Positions 25,668 to 34,742 of a stretch of DNA of 64,000 bases are shown here, piece after piece. The notes beneath the pieces are model-generated. The model did no database searches. It saw only the letters and a program-made list of their open reading frames with translations, and had not been told where the DNA came from. The translations under genes and the position numbers were made by a program. This stretch comes from DATMER01 sp034667225 (lineage in GTDB: Bacteria; Acidobacteriota; Thermoanaerobaculia; Multivoradales; UBA5704), in the NCBI GenBank assembly GCA_034667225.1, contig JAXDKG010000063.1, positions 78,853-142,852 on the forward strand, given 5' to 3'. Position 1 is the first letter of the stretch. Every line of letters begins with the position of its first letter.

Positions 25668-26489
25668 TTGGCGACCGTCGAGCATAGCTTTCAATACCGG
25701 GGCGATCTGTCACAGACGGCGCTGCCGGAGATCCTCTACACCATCCATCGCTTCCAGGTGCCGGGCGTGATCGAGGCCACCCGGGACGGGGTGATGAAGA
25801 GGGTATACATCAAGGAAGGGAACGTCGTGCATGCCTCCTCGTCGGATCGGGAGGACAGCCTCGGCAATTACCTGCTGCGCAGCGGCACGCTGACGCCGCA
25901 GGTCTTTGCGGAGACCATGCGCGAGCGCGAGCGGCTCCAGAAGCGCTACGGCGTGGTGCTCATCGAGGCGGGCATCCTCTCCCCTTCCGAGATCTACCGC
26001 GCCATCCGGCAGCAGATCGAGGAGGTGGTCTGGAGCCTCTTCTACTGGCAGGACGGCGCCGTGATCTTCAGCATCGGCGACTTCCGGGAGCCCGACTCGG
26101 TGCGCATCCAGCTCCCGATGCGGCAGGTCATCCTCCAGGGGATCAAGCGCGCTCCCAACGCCAAGGCCCTGGCCGCCCGCCTGGGCCGGAAAGAGACGGT
26201 CTTCGAGCCGTGTTATCGGATGGAGGACCTGATCGAGGCCGCCCTGGATGGCGACGAGTTCAGGCTCCTCAGCCTGGTGGACGGACAGCGGACCCTGTTC
26301 GACGTCTGCACCCAGGGGCCCCACGGAGCGGCGGACAACGCCAAGGTGATGTATGCCTTCCAGGTGCTCCAGCTCATCCGGCCCGTGCCCGTGCCGGAGA
26401 AATCGCCGGCCTCCGAGCCCAAGCGGGAGGAGAGCACCGGGGCCATCAAGATAAGGTTCAAGACCACGGGCGACCGCTACGGCGGATAG
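25668..26489 (+). CDS. DUF4388 (PATAN-like) regulatory protein
   Basis: About 273 residues. The chosen TTG start (25668) follows GGGAGGAG by four bases and gives the standard DUF4388 opening FQYRGDLSQTALPEILYTIHR; upstream in-frame ATGs at 25599 and 25608 overlap or abut the divergent moeA start. The domain continues with GVIEATRDGVMKRVYIKEGNVVHASS and SLGNYLLRSG, then a second effector-like half (IRQQIEEVVWSLFYWQDGAVIFSIGD). Such proteins occur in gliding and pilus-related two-component networks of myxobacteria and Acidobacteriota. The FmdB-type gene begins 16 bases downstream. Confidence 0.88.
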   Translation: MATVEHSFQYRGDLSQTALPEILYTIHRFQVPGVIEATRDGVMKRVYIKEGNVVHASSSDREDSLGNYLLRSGTLTPQVFAETMRERERLQKRYGVVLIEAGILSPSEIYRAIRQQIEEVVWSLFYWQDGAVIFSIGDFREPDSVRIQLPMRQVILQGIKRAPNAKALAARLGRKETVFEPCYRMEDLIEAALDGDEFRLLSLVDGQRTLFDVCTQGPHGAADNAKVMYAFQVLQLIRPVPVPEKSPASEPKREESTGAIKIRFKTTGDRYGG

Positions 26490-26505
26490 CCAGGGAGCGA
26501 GCTGA

Positions 26506-26868
26506 ATGCCGATTTACGAGTACGAGTGTCTGCAGTGTGGCAAGAGGACGGAGTGGCTGCAGCGCATGTCGGACGGGCCTCTGGCGGCCTGTCCGCAATG
26601 CGGCGGCGAGGTCCGCAAGCTGATCTCCGCGCCCTCCTTCCGGTTCAAGGGGAGCGGCTTCTACAAGACCGACTACGCCGACAAGAAGAGCGGCATTTCG
26701 GGCAGCTCGGAAGGCAAGTCCGGGGGCGAGCCGGAGAGCAGCTCGGCGGGCAAGGCCGAGAGCAGGAGCGAGACCAAATCTGAGAGCAAGTCGGAGAGCA
26801 AGTCGGAGAGCAAGAGCGAGAGCTCTTCCACCGCCACCTCCTCCGAGAGCAAGAGCACGGCGACGTAG
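26506..26868 (+). CDS. FmdB-family zinc-ribbon protein with Ser/Glu/Lys repeat tail
   Basis: A 120-residue protein beginning MPIYEYECLQCGKRTE, with zinc ligands C8-x2-C11 and C29-x2-C32; this ~65-residue domain is the FmdB/CxxC family. The rest is a low-complexity tail built from a near-perfect 12-base repeat (SESK units between about 85 and 105). FmdB proteins are often put in regulation of amide or formamide use, but the ribbon is widespread and the function here is unknown. It is likely cotranscribed with the DUF4388 gene. Confidence 0.9.
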   Translation: MPIYEYECLQCGKRTEWLQRMSDGPLAACPQCGGEVRKLISAPSFRFKGSGFYKTDYADKKSGISGSSEGKSGGEPESSSAGKAESRSETKSESKSESKSESKSESSSTATSSESKSTAT

Positions 26869-26979
26869 TCTGAGTAGGGCGGGGTTGCCGAAATAACCCT
26901 TCCCACCCTCCTGTTTCCCTCCGTGATGGCTCGTGCCAGCCTTTACAACCTGGTCATTCTTCCGAGCACGGAGGTCTCC

Positions 26980-28473
26980 ATGAAGTTCGCCCGGATGTTC
27001 CTGTTCCTCGGTCTCCTGCCAGCGCTGCCGGCGGCCGCTACCACCTACAAGATGGTCTCCGACCAGACCCTGGTCGACCAGTCGGCGGCCGTGGCCGAGG
27101 TGCGGATCACCGCGTCGCAGCCTGCGCCGGTCGAGGGGCGCCCCGCCACCGACTACCTGGTCGAGGTCGAGCGCCTGGTCAAGGGCGACCTTCCGGGCAG
27201 CACGATTGTGGTGCGGGTCCCCGGAGGCGTCCGGCCGGACGGCGTCGGCCTCAAGGTCTTCGGCGCTCCCGAGTTCTACGAGGGCGAGACGGCGATGCTC
27301 TTCCTCCGTCCTGCGGAGGACGGCACCTACCGCATCCTCCACCTGATGCTCGGCGCCTTCCACCGCCGCCAGGTCGGCGGCCGGGACGTGGCCGTGCGCG
27401 ACCTCTCCGACGCCTTCGAGGTCGGCCCGGCCGGTCTCGAGGCCAAGCGCGACATGGTCCGCGACTTCGACCGCTTCTCCGACTGGTCCTCCGACCGGGG
27501 CGAAGGGTTCCGCCGCGAGCGCGACTACGTGCTCGATGTCTCCCCGCAGGAGCTGGAGCAGGCCACGAGCTCCTTCACCCACATGGAAGACGACAACGGC
27601 ACGCCCATCCGCTGGTTCCGCTTCGATTCCGGCCAGAGCGTCGCGTGGAAGGTCCACGTCAGCGGCCAGCCGGGGCTCGGCATCGAGCCGTCGATTGCGG
27701 CGTTCAAGATCGCCATGGATGCCTGGAACTCGGACGCGGGCTCGGACGTCCGCTATACCTATGACGGGACGACCACGTCCGGAGCCGGTCTCGATCATGA
27801 CGACGGCGTCAATGCCATCCTCTTCGACGATCCGCGGCGCAACGAGGCCGAGGGGACCTTCTCCTGCGGCGACGGCGGAGTCATCGCGGTCGGTGGGCCG
27901 TTCTTCTTCACCTCGACCCGCAGGTGGGGCGGCAAGTCCTGGCACGAGGCGGTCGAGGCCGACATCGTGACCAACGATGGCACAGAGTGCTTCTTCCAGA
28001 ACGATCCGAAAGTGGCGGAGGAGATCTTCGCGCACGAGCTCGGGCACACGCTCGGGATCGGTCACGCGCCCACCCGTGACTCCCTGATGTTCGCCAGAGC
28101 CCATGACGACGGCCGCGGCGCCCAACTGGGAGCCGACGACAGGGCGGCGGTGGCCTCCATCTATCCGATGTCCGGCAGCGGAGGCGGTTCGGGAGCCAGC
28201 CTGGCGGCTCCGGCGAAGCTGATCGCGAAGGCGGCCTCCGGCACCGAGGTGAGGCTCTCCTGGAAGGACAAGTCGTCCGCCGAGACGGGTTTCCAGATCG
28301 AGGCCAGGGCCAAGGGCGGCAAGTTCCTCGAGGTCCTGACCGTGCCTGCCGGGAGCACCTCGGCCGTGGTGAGCGGCCTGACGCGCGGGAAGGTGTACAT
28401 CTTCCGCGTGCGCGCCTCCGGAGATTCGGGCTCTTCGGAATACAGCAATCTGGCCCGGGCAACCCCGCGATAA
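26980..28473 (+). CDS. Secreted matrixin-like (M10-type) zinc metalloprotease with fibronectin III domain
   Basis: This encodes 497 residues. GGAGG upstream and the signal peptide fix the ATG at 26980 rather than 26923. An N-terminal beta domain (30-170) is followed by a metzincin domain with IRWFRFDSGQSVAWKVH, SIAAFKIAMDAWNS and the zinc motif H352-E-x-x-H-x-x-G-x-x-H362 (HELGHTLGIGH). SLMFA supplies the Met-turn and the domain ends in DDRAAVASIYP. A fibronectin type III domain (about 405-497, FRVRASGDSGSSEYSN) closes the protein. It should be an exported protease; the substrate is unknown. Confidence 0.92.
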   Translation: MKFARMFLFLGLLPALPAAATTYKMVSDQTLVDQSAAVAEVRITASQPAPVEGRPATDYLVEVERLVKGDLPGSTIVVRVPGGVRPDGVGLKVFGAPEFYEGETAMLFLRPAEDGTYRILHLMLGAFHRRQVGGRDVAVRDLSDAFEVGPAGLEAKRDMVRDFDRFSDWSSDRGEGFRRERDYVLDVSPQELEQATSSFTHMEDDNGTPIRWFRFDSGQSVAWKVHVSGQPGLGIEPSIAAFKIAMDAWNSDAGSDVRYTYDGTTTSGAGLDHDDGVNAILFDDPRRNEAEGTFSCGDGGVIAVGGPFFFTSTRRWGGKSWHEAVEADIVTNDGTECFFQNDPKVAEEIFAHELGHTLGIGHAPTRDSLMFARAHDDGRGAQLGADDRAAVASIYPMSGSGGGSGASLAAPAKLIAKAASGTEVRLSWKDKSSAETGFQIEARAKGGKFLEVLTVPAGSTSAVVSGLTRGKVYIFRVRASGDSGSSEYSNLARATPR

Positions 28474-28477
28474 GCCT

Positions 28478-29716
28478 TCACTCCACCCTGGGGAGGGGGG
28501 CTTCCCTCTCCCCAAGGGCCACCGCCCCCGCCACCACGACCGCCGGGAACAGGTGCATGGCCAGCCGCGGGAAGCTGGCGATGACCTGGTACTCGGTATC
28601 CACCGCCGAAGACAAGTAAGTCCACAGGTAGAACACGAGCTGCAGCGAGATCACAGCCCCGGCTGCCCGGGTGCGGCGGGGGAGCAGCAGGAGCGGCGCC
28701 GCGAGCAGCACCAGCGTGAGCCCGTGCCAGCTCTCCTTCCAGCCCGCGACCTCGGCCAGGCCGCGCAGCACCTCCGGCGCCCGGCCAAGGGCGAACGTCC
28801 CCGAGTTGAACTTCTGGTAAAGCCCGTGACGGAAGGTCTGGATCGCCCAGGTCCCCGCCACGGCCGCCATGGGCAGACCCAGCCGGAGGGCCACGCCAAT
28901 CTCCCTCGGTTTCCCCCGGCGTAAGAGCTGCACGCCGGCCAGGAAGGCGGCGAGGGGCATACCCTCGATCTTGGAGGCGGCGGCGAAGGCGGCGGCGATG
29001 CCCACCTCCCAATCCCCCTCGCGGTCGGCAGGCCGGAGCAGGGCAGGGAGGGCCGCCGCCAAGGCGAGGGCCGGCATCCAGTCTGCGGCGCCGGCCATGC
29101 GGTGCACGATCCCGAAGCCGGCCAGGGCGAAGGCCGCGATGGCCAGCCCCGCGGGAGCGAAAGGGCGCGGAGTGTCCAGCGTCTCCCGGGCCGAGACGAG
29201 GATCAGCGCGAAGAAGAGAACCGACCAGAGCATCTGGTGAGACGCCTCGAACCGCCCCTCCAGAATCGCGGTCCCGGCAAACAGCTCGGGCAGCAGGTTC
29301 GGGTAGTCCGGATGGATCACCCAGTTCCACCCTTTCGCCAGCCAGGCGTAATCGACCCCCCGCGCCAGGAAGAACCGCTCCCCCTTGAGCCCCCAGTGAA
29401 AGATGAAGTCCGGCGTCGCAATCCACAAGGTAGGGGCAAACGCCGCGAAAGCCGAGAACGCGAACAACGCCGGCCCGTCTCCCCAATCCGGAGTCCTTAT
29501 GGGCCTTGGGGTCCTTGCCGCCCTTCTTCCCAGCCCGGCGAGCACCACCAAGGGCAGCACCACCGCCGTCCGTCCCCACCGCACTCCGAAGAAGTCATAC
29601 GCCGTGAGCAGCAGGTGGAACATCACCGCGCCCGCCATGAAGCGCGCGGTCCACCGGGAGACCGGCAGCGCGCGCCCGGCCAGGGCGAGGAGAATTGCCA
29701 GGAAGATCGCGCTCAC
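28478..29716 (-). CDS. Polytopic membrane protein, GT-C-like (glycan/lipid transfer candidate)
   Basis: About 412 residues starting at a GTG (29714-29716) that overlaps the stop of the upstream gene (GTGA), so coupling is likely. There are about ten TM helices (AIFLAILLALAGRALP, FMAGAVMFHLLLTAY, WSVLFFALILVS, LAIAAFALAGFGI, LTLVLLAAPLLLLP and others). Residues DFIFHWGLKGERFF and HPDYPNLLPELFAG sit in a periplasmic loop, as in many GT-C glycosyltransferases, and KIEGMPLAAFLAG is another loop. No definite catalytic DxD or ExD is visible. It belongs with the adjacent small protein, and its neighbours suggest surface polysaccharide work. Confidence 0.72.
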   Translation of the reverse strand: MSAIFLAILLALAGRALPVSRWTARFMAGAVMFHLLLTAYDFFGVRWGRTAVVLPLVVLAGLGRRAARTPRPIRTPDWGDGPALFAFSAFAAFAPTLWIATPDFIFHWGLKGERFFLARGVDYAWLAKGWNWVIHPDYPNLLPELFAGTAILEGRFEASHQMLWSVLFFALILVSARETLDTPRPFAPAGLAIAAFALAGFGIVHRMAGAADWMPALALAAALPALLRPADREGDWEVGIAAAFAAASKIEGMPLAAFLAGVQLLRRGKPREIGVALRLGLPMAAVAGTWAIQTFRHGLYQKFNSGTFALGRAPEVLRGLAEVAGWKESWHGLTLVLLAAPLLLLPRRTRAAGAVISLQLVFYLWTYLSSAVDTEYQVIASFPRLAMHLFPAVVVAGAVALGEREAPLPRVE

Positions 29717-30135
29717 AGGGGCTGGACCCGGAAGAGCTGGCAGCCGGTGAGCTTCTTCACCAATTTCGCCCGGGGGAGGCGGATTGGCACCCGGTGGGAG
29801 ATCAGGTACTCGGCCATCTCGGCCGCCCGCGGCATCTCCGGCAGGATGACGTCGTACTCGGGCAGTCCGTAGGCGGCCCAGCGCCAGCGGAAGAACTCGG
29901 CCTCCTGCGGGCCGGGGGAGGTGAAGACGACCACGCTGCCCGGTGGGATGAGCGGACGCGCCTCGGCGAAGCACCGCTCCAGGACGTTGATCTGCGGCAT
30001 GCCGAACCGCCACTGGACCGGATCGCTGAAGAAGACGTTCCGCCGGTCGTATTCGGCGAGCGCCTTCTGGAGGTGCGCCAGGAACATGAAGGCGCTCCAG
30101 ACCAGCAGGAATCCCAGGACCAAGCGTCTTGGCAT
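29713..30135 (-). CDS. Small membrane-anchored protein of unknown function
   Basis: A 140-residue protein from ATG 30135 (MPRRLVLGFLLVWSAFMFL), with one N-terminal TM helix and a periplasmic domain with PPGSVVVFTSPGPQEAEFFRWRWAAYGLPEYDV and ending GCQLFRVQPL. The second half reads like a single Rossmann-type alpha/beta piece without catalytic motifs, as seen in the soluble tail of membrane glycosyltransferases. Its stop overlaps the GTG of the GT-C-like gene by four bases, so the two could act as one split enzyme. It is divergent from the methyltransferase at 30175. Confidence 0.7.
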   Translation of the reverse strand: MPRRLVLGFLLVWSAFMFLAHLQKALAEYDRRNVFFSDPVQWRFGMPQINVLERCFAEARPLIPPGSVVVFTSPGPQEAEFFRWRWAAYGLPEYDVILPEMPRAAEMAEYLISHRVPIRLPRAKLVKKLTGCQLFRVQPL

Positions 30136-30174
30136 TCGCCGGACGTTATCACCCTGGTAAACTCGCCGCCGCTC

Positions 30175-31509
30175 ATGAGCCTGGCCTATCGACCTGACGA
30201 GACGAGCCCCTTTGTGCGGGCCTTTCTGGACGACCGCGGCCTGGAGTCCTCTGGCGTGGACCTGGCCATCGATGACCGCGACGAGATGCTCGGCTTTCTG
30301 GTCGACGGCATGGAGGGGGACCGCGACAAGGCCCTGTTCGCCTACTTCCGTTCCGGCCTGAGCATCGCCGACGCCCTGCTCCAGGTGCTGCGCTGGCGAT
30401 ACCCAGAGGGCATAGGCAATGTCCTCGACTTCGCCAGCGGCTACGGCCGGATCACCCGCTTCCTCGTGCGCGAGATCGAGCCCGAGAGCCTCTGGGTCGC
30501 TGACGTCTACGAGGGCGGCGTGCGCTTCCAGGAGGAGCGCTTCGGCGTGCACGGTGTGGTCTCGACCGTACGGCCCGAGGATCTGGACCTGGGCGAGACC
30601 TTCGACGCCATCCTGGTCACCTCCCTCTTCACCCATCTGCCCGAGGAGAGGTTCCTCGCCTGGCTGCGGGTGCTCTTCGGCCGGCTCAACCCCGGGGGCG
30701 TGCTCGCCTTCAGCACCCACGACCCGAGCCTGCTCCTGCCCTGCCCGCCGATGCCGGAGAGCGGGCTCCTGTTCCAGGAGATCAGCGAGAGCGGCTCGCT
30801 CGACACCAGCGATTACGGCTCGACCTGGGTCACAGAGGCGTTCGTGCGCGGCGCCGTGGCCCGGGTCGCCCCGTCAGCTTCCGTCCACCGCCTGAAGCGC
30901 GGGCTCTGCAACTACCAGGACCTCTACGTGGCCGTGCTGGAGCCGGGCGTGGACTTCTCCGGCCTGCTCTACACCGGCGAGCCGTATTTCTATCTGGAGC
31001 ATTGCAAGATTCCAGGACCCGGCCGGCTGGAAATGAGAGGCTGGGCCGCCTTGCGCACCGGCGAAGTGGAGGCGGTCGAAGTGGTCCTGGACGGGCGGCT
31101 CCTGGCCGAGCTCCCGGTCGCGCACCCGCGGCCCGACGTGGCCGGGATGTTCGGCGAGCCGCGCTACCTCCTCTCGGGCTGGGACGGCGCCTTCGCGCTG
31201 CCGCCCGGGACCTCCCGCCGCTCGTCGGTGCTCGTCATCCGCGTGCGGGACGGGCGCGGCGTGAGCCACCCGCTGCGGGCCGGCTCGGTCGAGTCGCTGC
31301 TCCTCGAATCGGCGCGCAACGACGTCTCGGTCCTCCACCACGATCTGAGGATGGCCGGCGAGCGGCTGGCCGAGGTCCAGGCCCGGGCGGACGCTGAGAT
31401 CGGCGGTCTGCGCGCGCGGATCGCGGCCATGGAATCCAGCCGTTTCTGGAAGATGAGGAACGCCTGGTTCCGGCTCAAACGGGGCGCGGGTCTGACCAAG
31501 GAAGATTGA
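30175..31509 (+). CDS. SAM methyltransferase with C-terminal coiled coil (copy 2)
   Basis: This encodes 444 residues. It has the same layout as the gene at 22968: SAM motif LDFASGYGRITRFLV, VADVYEGGVRFQEERFGVHG, DAILVTSLFTHLP, LNPGGVLAFSTHDPSLLL, a GSTWVTEAFVRG segment, a beta-domain, then a coiled coil closing in SSRFWKMRNAWFRLKRGAGL. The two copies share motif wording along their whole length and are clearly paralogous. The start is an ATG with weak ribosome-binding context. The next gene (YfhO-like) begins two bases after the stop, so they form an operon, supporting an envelope-glycan role. Confidence 0.87.
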   Translation: MSLAYRPDETSPFVRAFLDDRGLESSGVDLAIDDRDEMLGFLVDGMEGDRDKALFAYFRSGLSIADALLQVLRWRYPEGIGNVLDFASGYGRITRFLVREIEPESLWVADVYEGGVRFQEERFGVHGVVSTVRPEDLDLGETFDAILVTSLFTHLPEERFLAWLRVLFGRLNPGGVLAFSTHDPSLLLPCPPMPESGLLFQEISESGSLDTSDYGSTWVTEAFVRGAVARVAPSASVHRLKRGLCNYQDLYVAVLEPGVDFSGLLYTGEPYFYLEHCKIPGPGRLEMRGWAALRTGEVEAVEVVLDGRLLAELPVAHPRPDVAGMFGEPRYLLSGWDGAFALPPGTSRRSSVLVIRVRDGRGVSHPLRAGSVESLLLESARNDVSVLHHDLRMAGERLAEVQARADAEIGGLRARIAAMESSRFWKMRNAWFRLKRGAGLTKED

Positions 31510-31511
31510 TC

Positions 31512-33881
31512 ATGATCCTGCCCGGCCTCTACGTAGCGCTCCTGGCCCTGGGGCTCGTCTGGGCGCTGCGCCGGTGGTTCGACCCGGTGCCGGCGCGCAT
31601 CCTGATCCTCTTCGCACTGGTCCCCTTCCTGCTCTTCGGCCGCGCTCTCCTGGGAGGGGAAGTCCTCCTCCCCCTGGGATCGTTGCAGGGCTACGTGCCC
31701 TACCGCCATCTCGCGCCCGTGGACGGGCCCGGCTACGGCCTGCAAGGCGACCTGATCCGGCAGATCGCGCCCTGGCAAGCCGAAGTGCGGCGGGCCCTGG
31801 CCGACGGCCGCTGGCCGCTCTGGAATGCCAACGCGGGAGCCGGCATGCCGCTGATGGGAGACCCGCAGTCCCAGGCCTTCCAGCCGCTCGTCATGGCGTC
31901 CTACCTGTTCGACCTGTGGAGCGGAGTGGGGATCACGGCTTCGCTCCGGGTCCTGCTGGCCCTGGTCTTCCTCTTCCTGCTGTTCCGGCGGCTGGGGCTG
32001 GGAGAGCCCGCGGCCGCGCTGGGCGCGATCGCCTACGGCCTGGGGGGGTTCCTGATTCTCTGGCTGGGCTGGCCCATGGCGAATTCGGCCGCCCTGCTCC
32101 CCCTGGGGCTCTACGCCGCTCTCCGGGTGGATGAGTTGGGAGGCCGCCGCGACCTCTTCCTGCTCTTCCTGGCGGGCTTCGGTCTCTTCTTGGGTGGGCA
32201 TCCCGAGACCGTGGTCTACGCCCTTGCCTTCGTCGGCCTCTTCCTCGCCGCCCGCGCTCTGGCGCGGCGCTCGTTCCGGCCGCTGCTCCTTGGAGGTTTG
32301 GCGCTCGTCCTCTCCGGGATGGCGGCGGCGCCGGTCCTCCTGCCGGTGCAGGAGTATCTGCCCGCGAGCGAGCGCTCGGTGGTCGTAGCAGCCGTCCTGG
32401 CGCCGCGCCCGCTCTCCGACGTCGTGAAGAGCCTGGGGAATCCCGCGGTCCGCGAGACCTGGAAGAAACAGGCGGAGAACAGGCTCGTCCCCATCGCGGC
32501 GGCGCGGGCCTTCGGGGACTTCACCTTCTATTGGGGTGAGAACAATGTCATCGAGGATGCCAGTGGCTTCGTGGGCGGCGCCACGCTGCTGCTGGCGCTG
32601 GCCGCCATGGTTTCCCCCCGGCGGCAGCGATTCCCCCAGGAGCGGCTCGCCGCCGGGGTGCTGATCGCCTGCCTGCTCCTGATCGTCCAGCCGCCCGGGT
32701 TCAACAACCTGTTCGGGCAGCTGCCCGTGATCGGAGCCACGGCGATCCACCGTCATCACCGGATGCTGGTCCTCGTGGGCCTCTGCGTCTCCTGGCTTGC
32801 GGCCTGCGAGGCGGAGCGCTGGCAGCGCAGCCCGGGGAGGCGCCGCCTCCTGGTGATCCTGTCGGCCGTGCTGGTCGGGGTGATCGTCTGGTCCTACCTC
32901 GGCCATGATCCGACGCCCGGCCAAGCCCTCGAGGGCCAGCGGGATGTCTGGATGATCACGCAGCTCGCCTTCCTGGCCTCGGGAGCTGCCCTGCTCCTTG
33001 TCCATGATCGACGGGCGGCCTGGATCCTCCCCTTGGTGGTGGGGGCGGAGCTGCTCATCCTGCACCTGCCGTTCAACCCGTCGGGCCCGCGGCGGCTCGC
33101 CTATCCGGTGACGCCGCCCGTGCGCTTCGTCCAGGAGCGCCTCGGGGATTTCCGGATGGTCGGCTTCGGCCCTTTCGTGCTGCCCGCCAACTTCCACGAG
33201 GTCTATGGCCTCCGGAACGTCGGGATCGACAACCCTTCGCGGCCCGACCTCTACATGCGGGTGGTCAGGTCGGTGAACCAGGGCACGTTCCTGCCGAGCT
33301 TCACCCGGGTCCGGCACCCGGTCTACGACCTGCTGGGGGTGCGCTACGTGATGACGGAGGCCGGCACGGAGCTGCCGGGGCCGCTCCGCCCGGTTTTCCG
33401 GCACCCGTCGGGCTGGGTCTACGAGAGGCCGGGAGCGCTTCCGCTCCTCTTCCTGCCTTCGCGCGCGGTACCCTTCGCGGGGGGCAACTGGCAGCGCTGG
33501 GTGGACAAGAACCCCGACTTCGCCGAGAGGGCGCTCGTCCAGCGCACCCCCGGAGGGGGCAAGTGGCGGGCCAGGGAGCCGGAAGCTTCGTCGCTGCAGC
33601 TCATCGAGGTCCAGCCAGCGCAGCTCCGAGCCCGGACCGTTCTGAGCGAGCCCCGCCTGCTCGCCTCCAGCATCCTGCAGGACGGCAACTGGCGCCTTCT
33701 CGTGGACGGCCAGCCGCGCGAGATCATTGCGGCGAACGGCCCCTTCGTCGCGGCTTGGCTGGAGCCGGGGGAGCGCGAGGTCGAGCTCGTCTACCGGCCG
33801 ACGAGCTTCGTGGTGGGGTGCCTGCTCTCGGCGCTCGCGTTGTCCACGGCAGCGGCTTGGTGGGTGCCGCGGCCGCGCTGA
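31512..33881 (+). CDS. YfhO-like polytopic membrane protein
   Basis: About 789 residues with about twelve TM helices in the first two thirds, then a long extracytoplasmic domain and one final TM (SFVVGCLLSALALSTAAAWW). Family signs include GSLQGYVPYRH, NANAGAGMPLMGDPQSQAFQPL near residues 100-120 (the YfhO 'PLW...G.P...' loop), GAIAYGLGGFLI and the late DLLGVRYVMTEAG with LQDGNWRLLVDGQP. YfhO relatives are implicated in glycosylation of teichoic-type or lipid-linked glycans, with GT-C-like topology. A TTG at 31506 overlaps the upstream gene but ATG 31512 is preferred. Confidence 0.87.
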   Translation: MILPGLYVALLALGLVWALRRWFDPVPARILILFALVPFLLFGRALLGGEVLLPLGSLQGYVPYRHLAPVDGPGYGLQGDLIRQIAPWQAEVRRALADGRWPLWNANAGAGMPLMGDPQSQAFQPLVMASYLFDLWSGVGITASLRVLLALVFLFLLFRRLGLGEPAAALGAIAYGLGGFLILWLGWPMANSAALLPLGLYAALRVDELGGRRDLFLLFLAGFGLFLGGHPETVVYALAFVGLFLAARALARRSFRPLLLGGLALVLSGMAAAPVLLPVQEYLPASERSVVVAAVLAPRPLSDVVKSLGNPAVRETWKKQAENRLVPIAAARAFGDFTFYWGENNVIEDASGFVGGATLLLALAAMVSPRRQRFPQERLAAGVLIACLLLIVQPPGFNNLFGQLPVIGATAIHRHHRMLVLVGLCVSWLAACEAERWQRSPGRRRLLVILSAVLVGVIVWSYLGHDPTPGQALEGQRDVWMITQLAFLASGAALLLVHDRRAAWILPLVVGAELLILHLPFNPSGPRRLAYPVTPPVRFVQERLGDFRMVGFGPFVLPANFHEVYGLRNVGIDNPSRPDLYMRVVRSVNQGTFLPSFTRVRHPVYDLLGVRYVMTEAGTELPGPLRPVFRHPSGWVYERPGALPLLFLPSRAVPFAGGNWQRWVDKNPDFAERALVQRTPGGGKWRAREPEASSLQLIEVQPAQLRARTVLSEPRLLASSILQDGNWRLLVDGQPREIIAANGPFVAAWLEPGEREVELVYRPTSFVVGCLLSALALSTAAAWWVPRPR

Positions 33882-33896
33882 GGTATCCTCTATCCC

Positions 33897-34742
33897 ATGA
33901 AAGAGATCCCCGGCCCGGCCGAGGTATTGGCCGAGGCGGAACGCTCCTTGCATCTTCATAGCCGGGTGGCTCTTTGCCAGATCGTCAGGACGGAAGGCTC
34001 CACGCCGGGCAAGGCGGGGTGGAAGCTGCTGGCTCGCCCGGATGGCTCCGTGTTCGGCAACCTGGGCGGTGGCGCGTTCGAGGCGCTGGTCAAGACCGAT
34101 GCGCTGGCCCGGTTGTCCAATGGCCGTCACGGCAAGGCGTCCGAGATCAAGCGGTACTACTTCACCGAGGACTCGGTGAAGGGGGAGCCTACGGGCATGG
34201 TCTGCGGCGGACTGGCCGAGGTCTTCCTGGAAGTGATCGAGGCGCCTCCGGTTCTGGTGGTCTGTGGCGGTGGTCCGGTGGGACAGGCGCTGGCCCAGGC
34301 CGGCGCGCTCGCCGGGTTCGAGTGCCTGGTTGCGGAGGACCGGCCGGAGTTTCGCCAGCCGGGCCTCTTCCCCGAAGGGGCGAGCGTGACCGAGGTGGGG
34401 CGGGACTACGAGGAGCCGTTCCTCGACGCGGTGCGCAGCCGCGATCTCTACGTGGCCGTGGTCACCCGGTGTTGGGAGACCGATACGGCCGCTCTCGCCG
34501 GGGTTCTGCGGCAGGACCCGCCCCGGCTGCGCTACCTGGGACTCATGGGGAGCCGGCGCAAGGTGGCGCGGGTGCGCGAGGAGGTGGAGGCGCTCGGCTT
34601 TCCCCTGAACGACCGGGGGCTGCGCGCGCCCATAGGGCTCAATATTGGCGGCGATACGCCGGGTGAGATCGCGATCTCGATCCTGGCCGAAGTGATCCGG
34701 ACCCGCTATGGCCGGTCCGAAGAGAAAGATGGAGATGACTAG
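33897..34742 (+). CDS. XdhC/CoxI-family molybdenum-hydroxylase maturation protein
   Basis: This encodes 281 residues. The N-terminal XdhC/CoxI domain (ALCQIVRTEGSTPGKAGWKLL, GNLGGGAFEALV, GMVCGGLAEVFLEVI) carries the conserved CGG motif that binds the sulfurated cofactor. The C-terminal Rossmann domain (VLVVCGGGPVGQALAQAG, YVAVVTRCWETDTAAL, YLGLMGSRRKVARV, APIGLNIGGDTPGEIAISILAE) is also complete. XdhC sulfurates and loads molybdopterin into xanthine-dehydrogenase or CO-dehydrogenase type enzymes; no such enzyme is in the window. Its 3' end overlaps the next gene by several bases. Confidence 0.93.
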   Translation: MKEIPGPAEVLAEAERSLHLHSRVALCQIVRTEGSTPGKAGWKLLARPDGSVFGNLGGGAFEALVKTDALARLSNGRHGKASEIKRYYFTEDSVKGEPTGMVCGGLAEVFLEVIEAPPVLVVCGGGPVGQALAQAGALAGFECLVAEDRPEFRQPGLFPEGASVTEVGRDYEEPFLDAVRSRDLYVAVVTRCWETDTAALAGVLRQDPPRLRYLGLMGSRRKVARVREEVEALGFPLNDRGLRAPIGLNIGGDTPGEIAISILAEVIRTRYGRSEEKDGDD

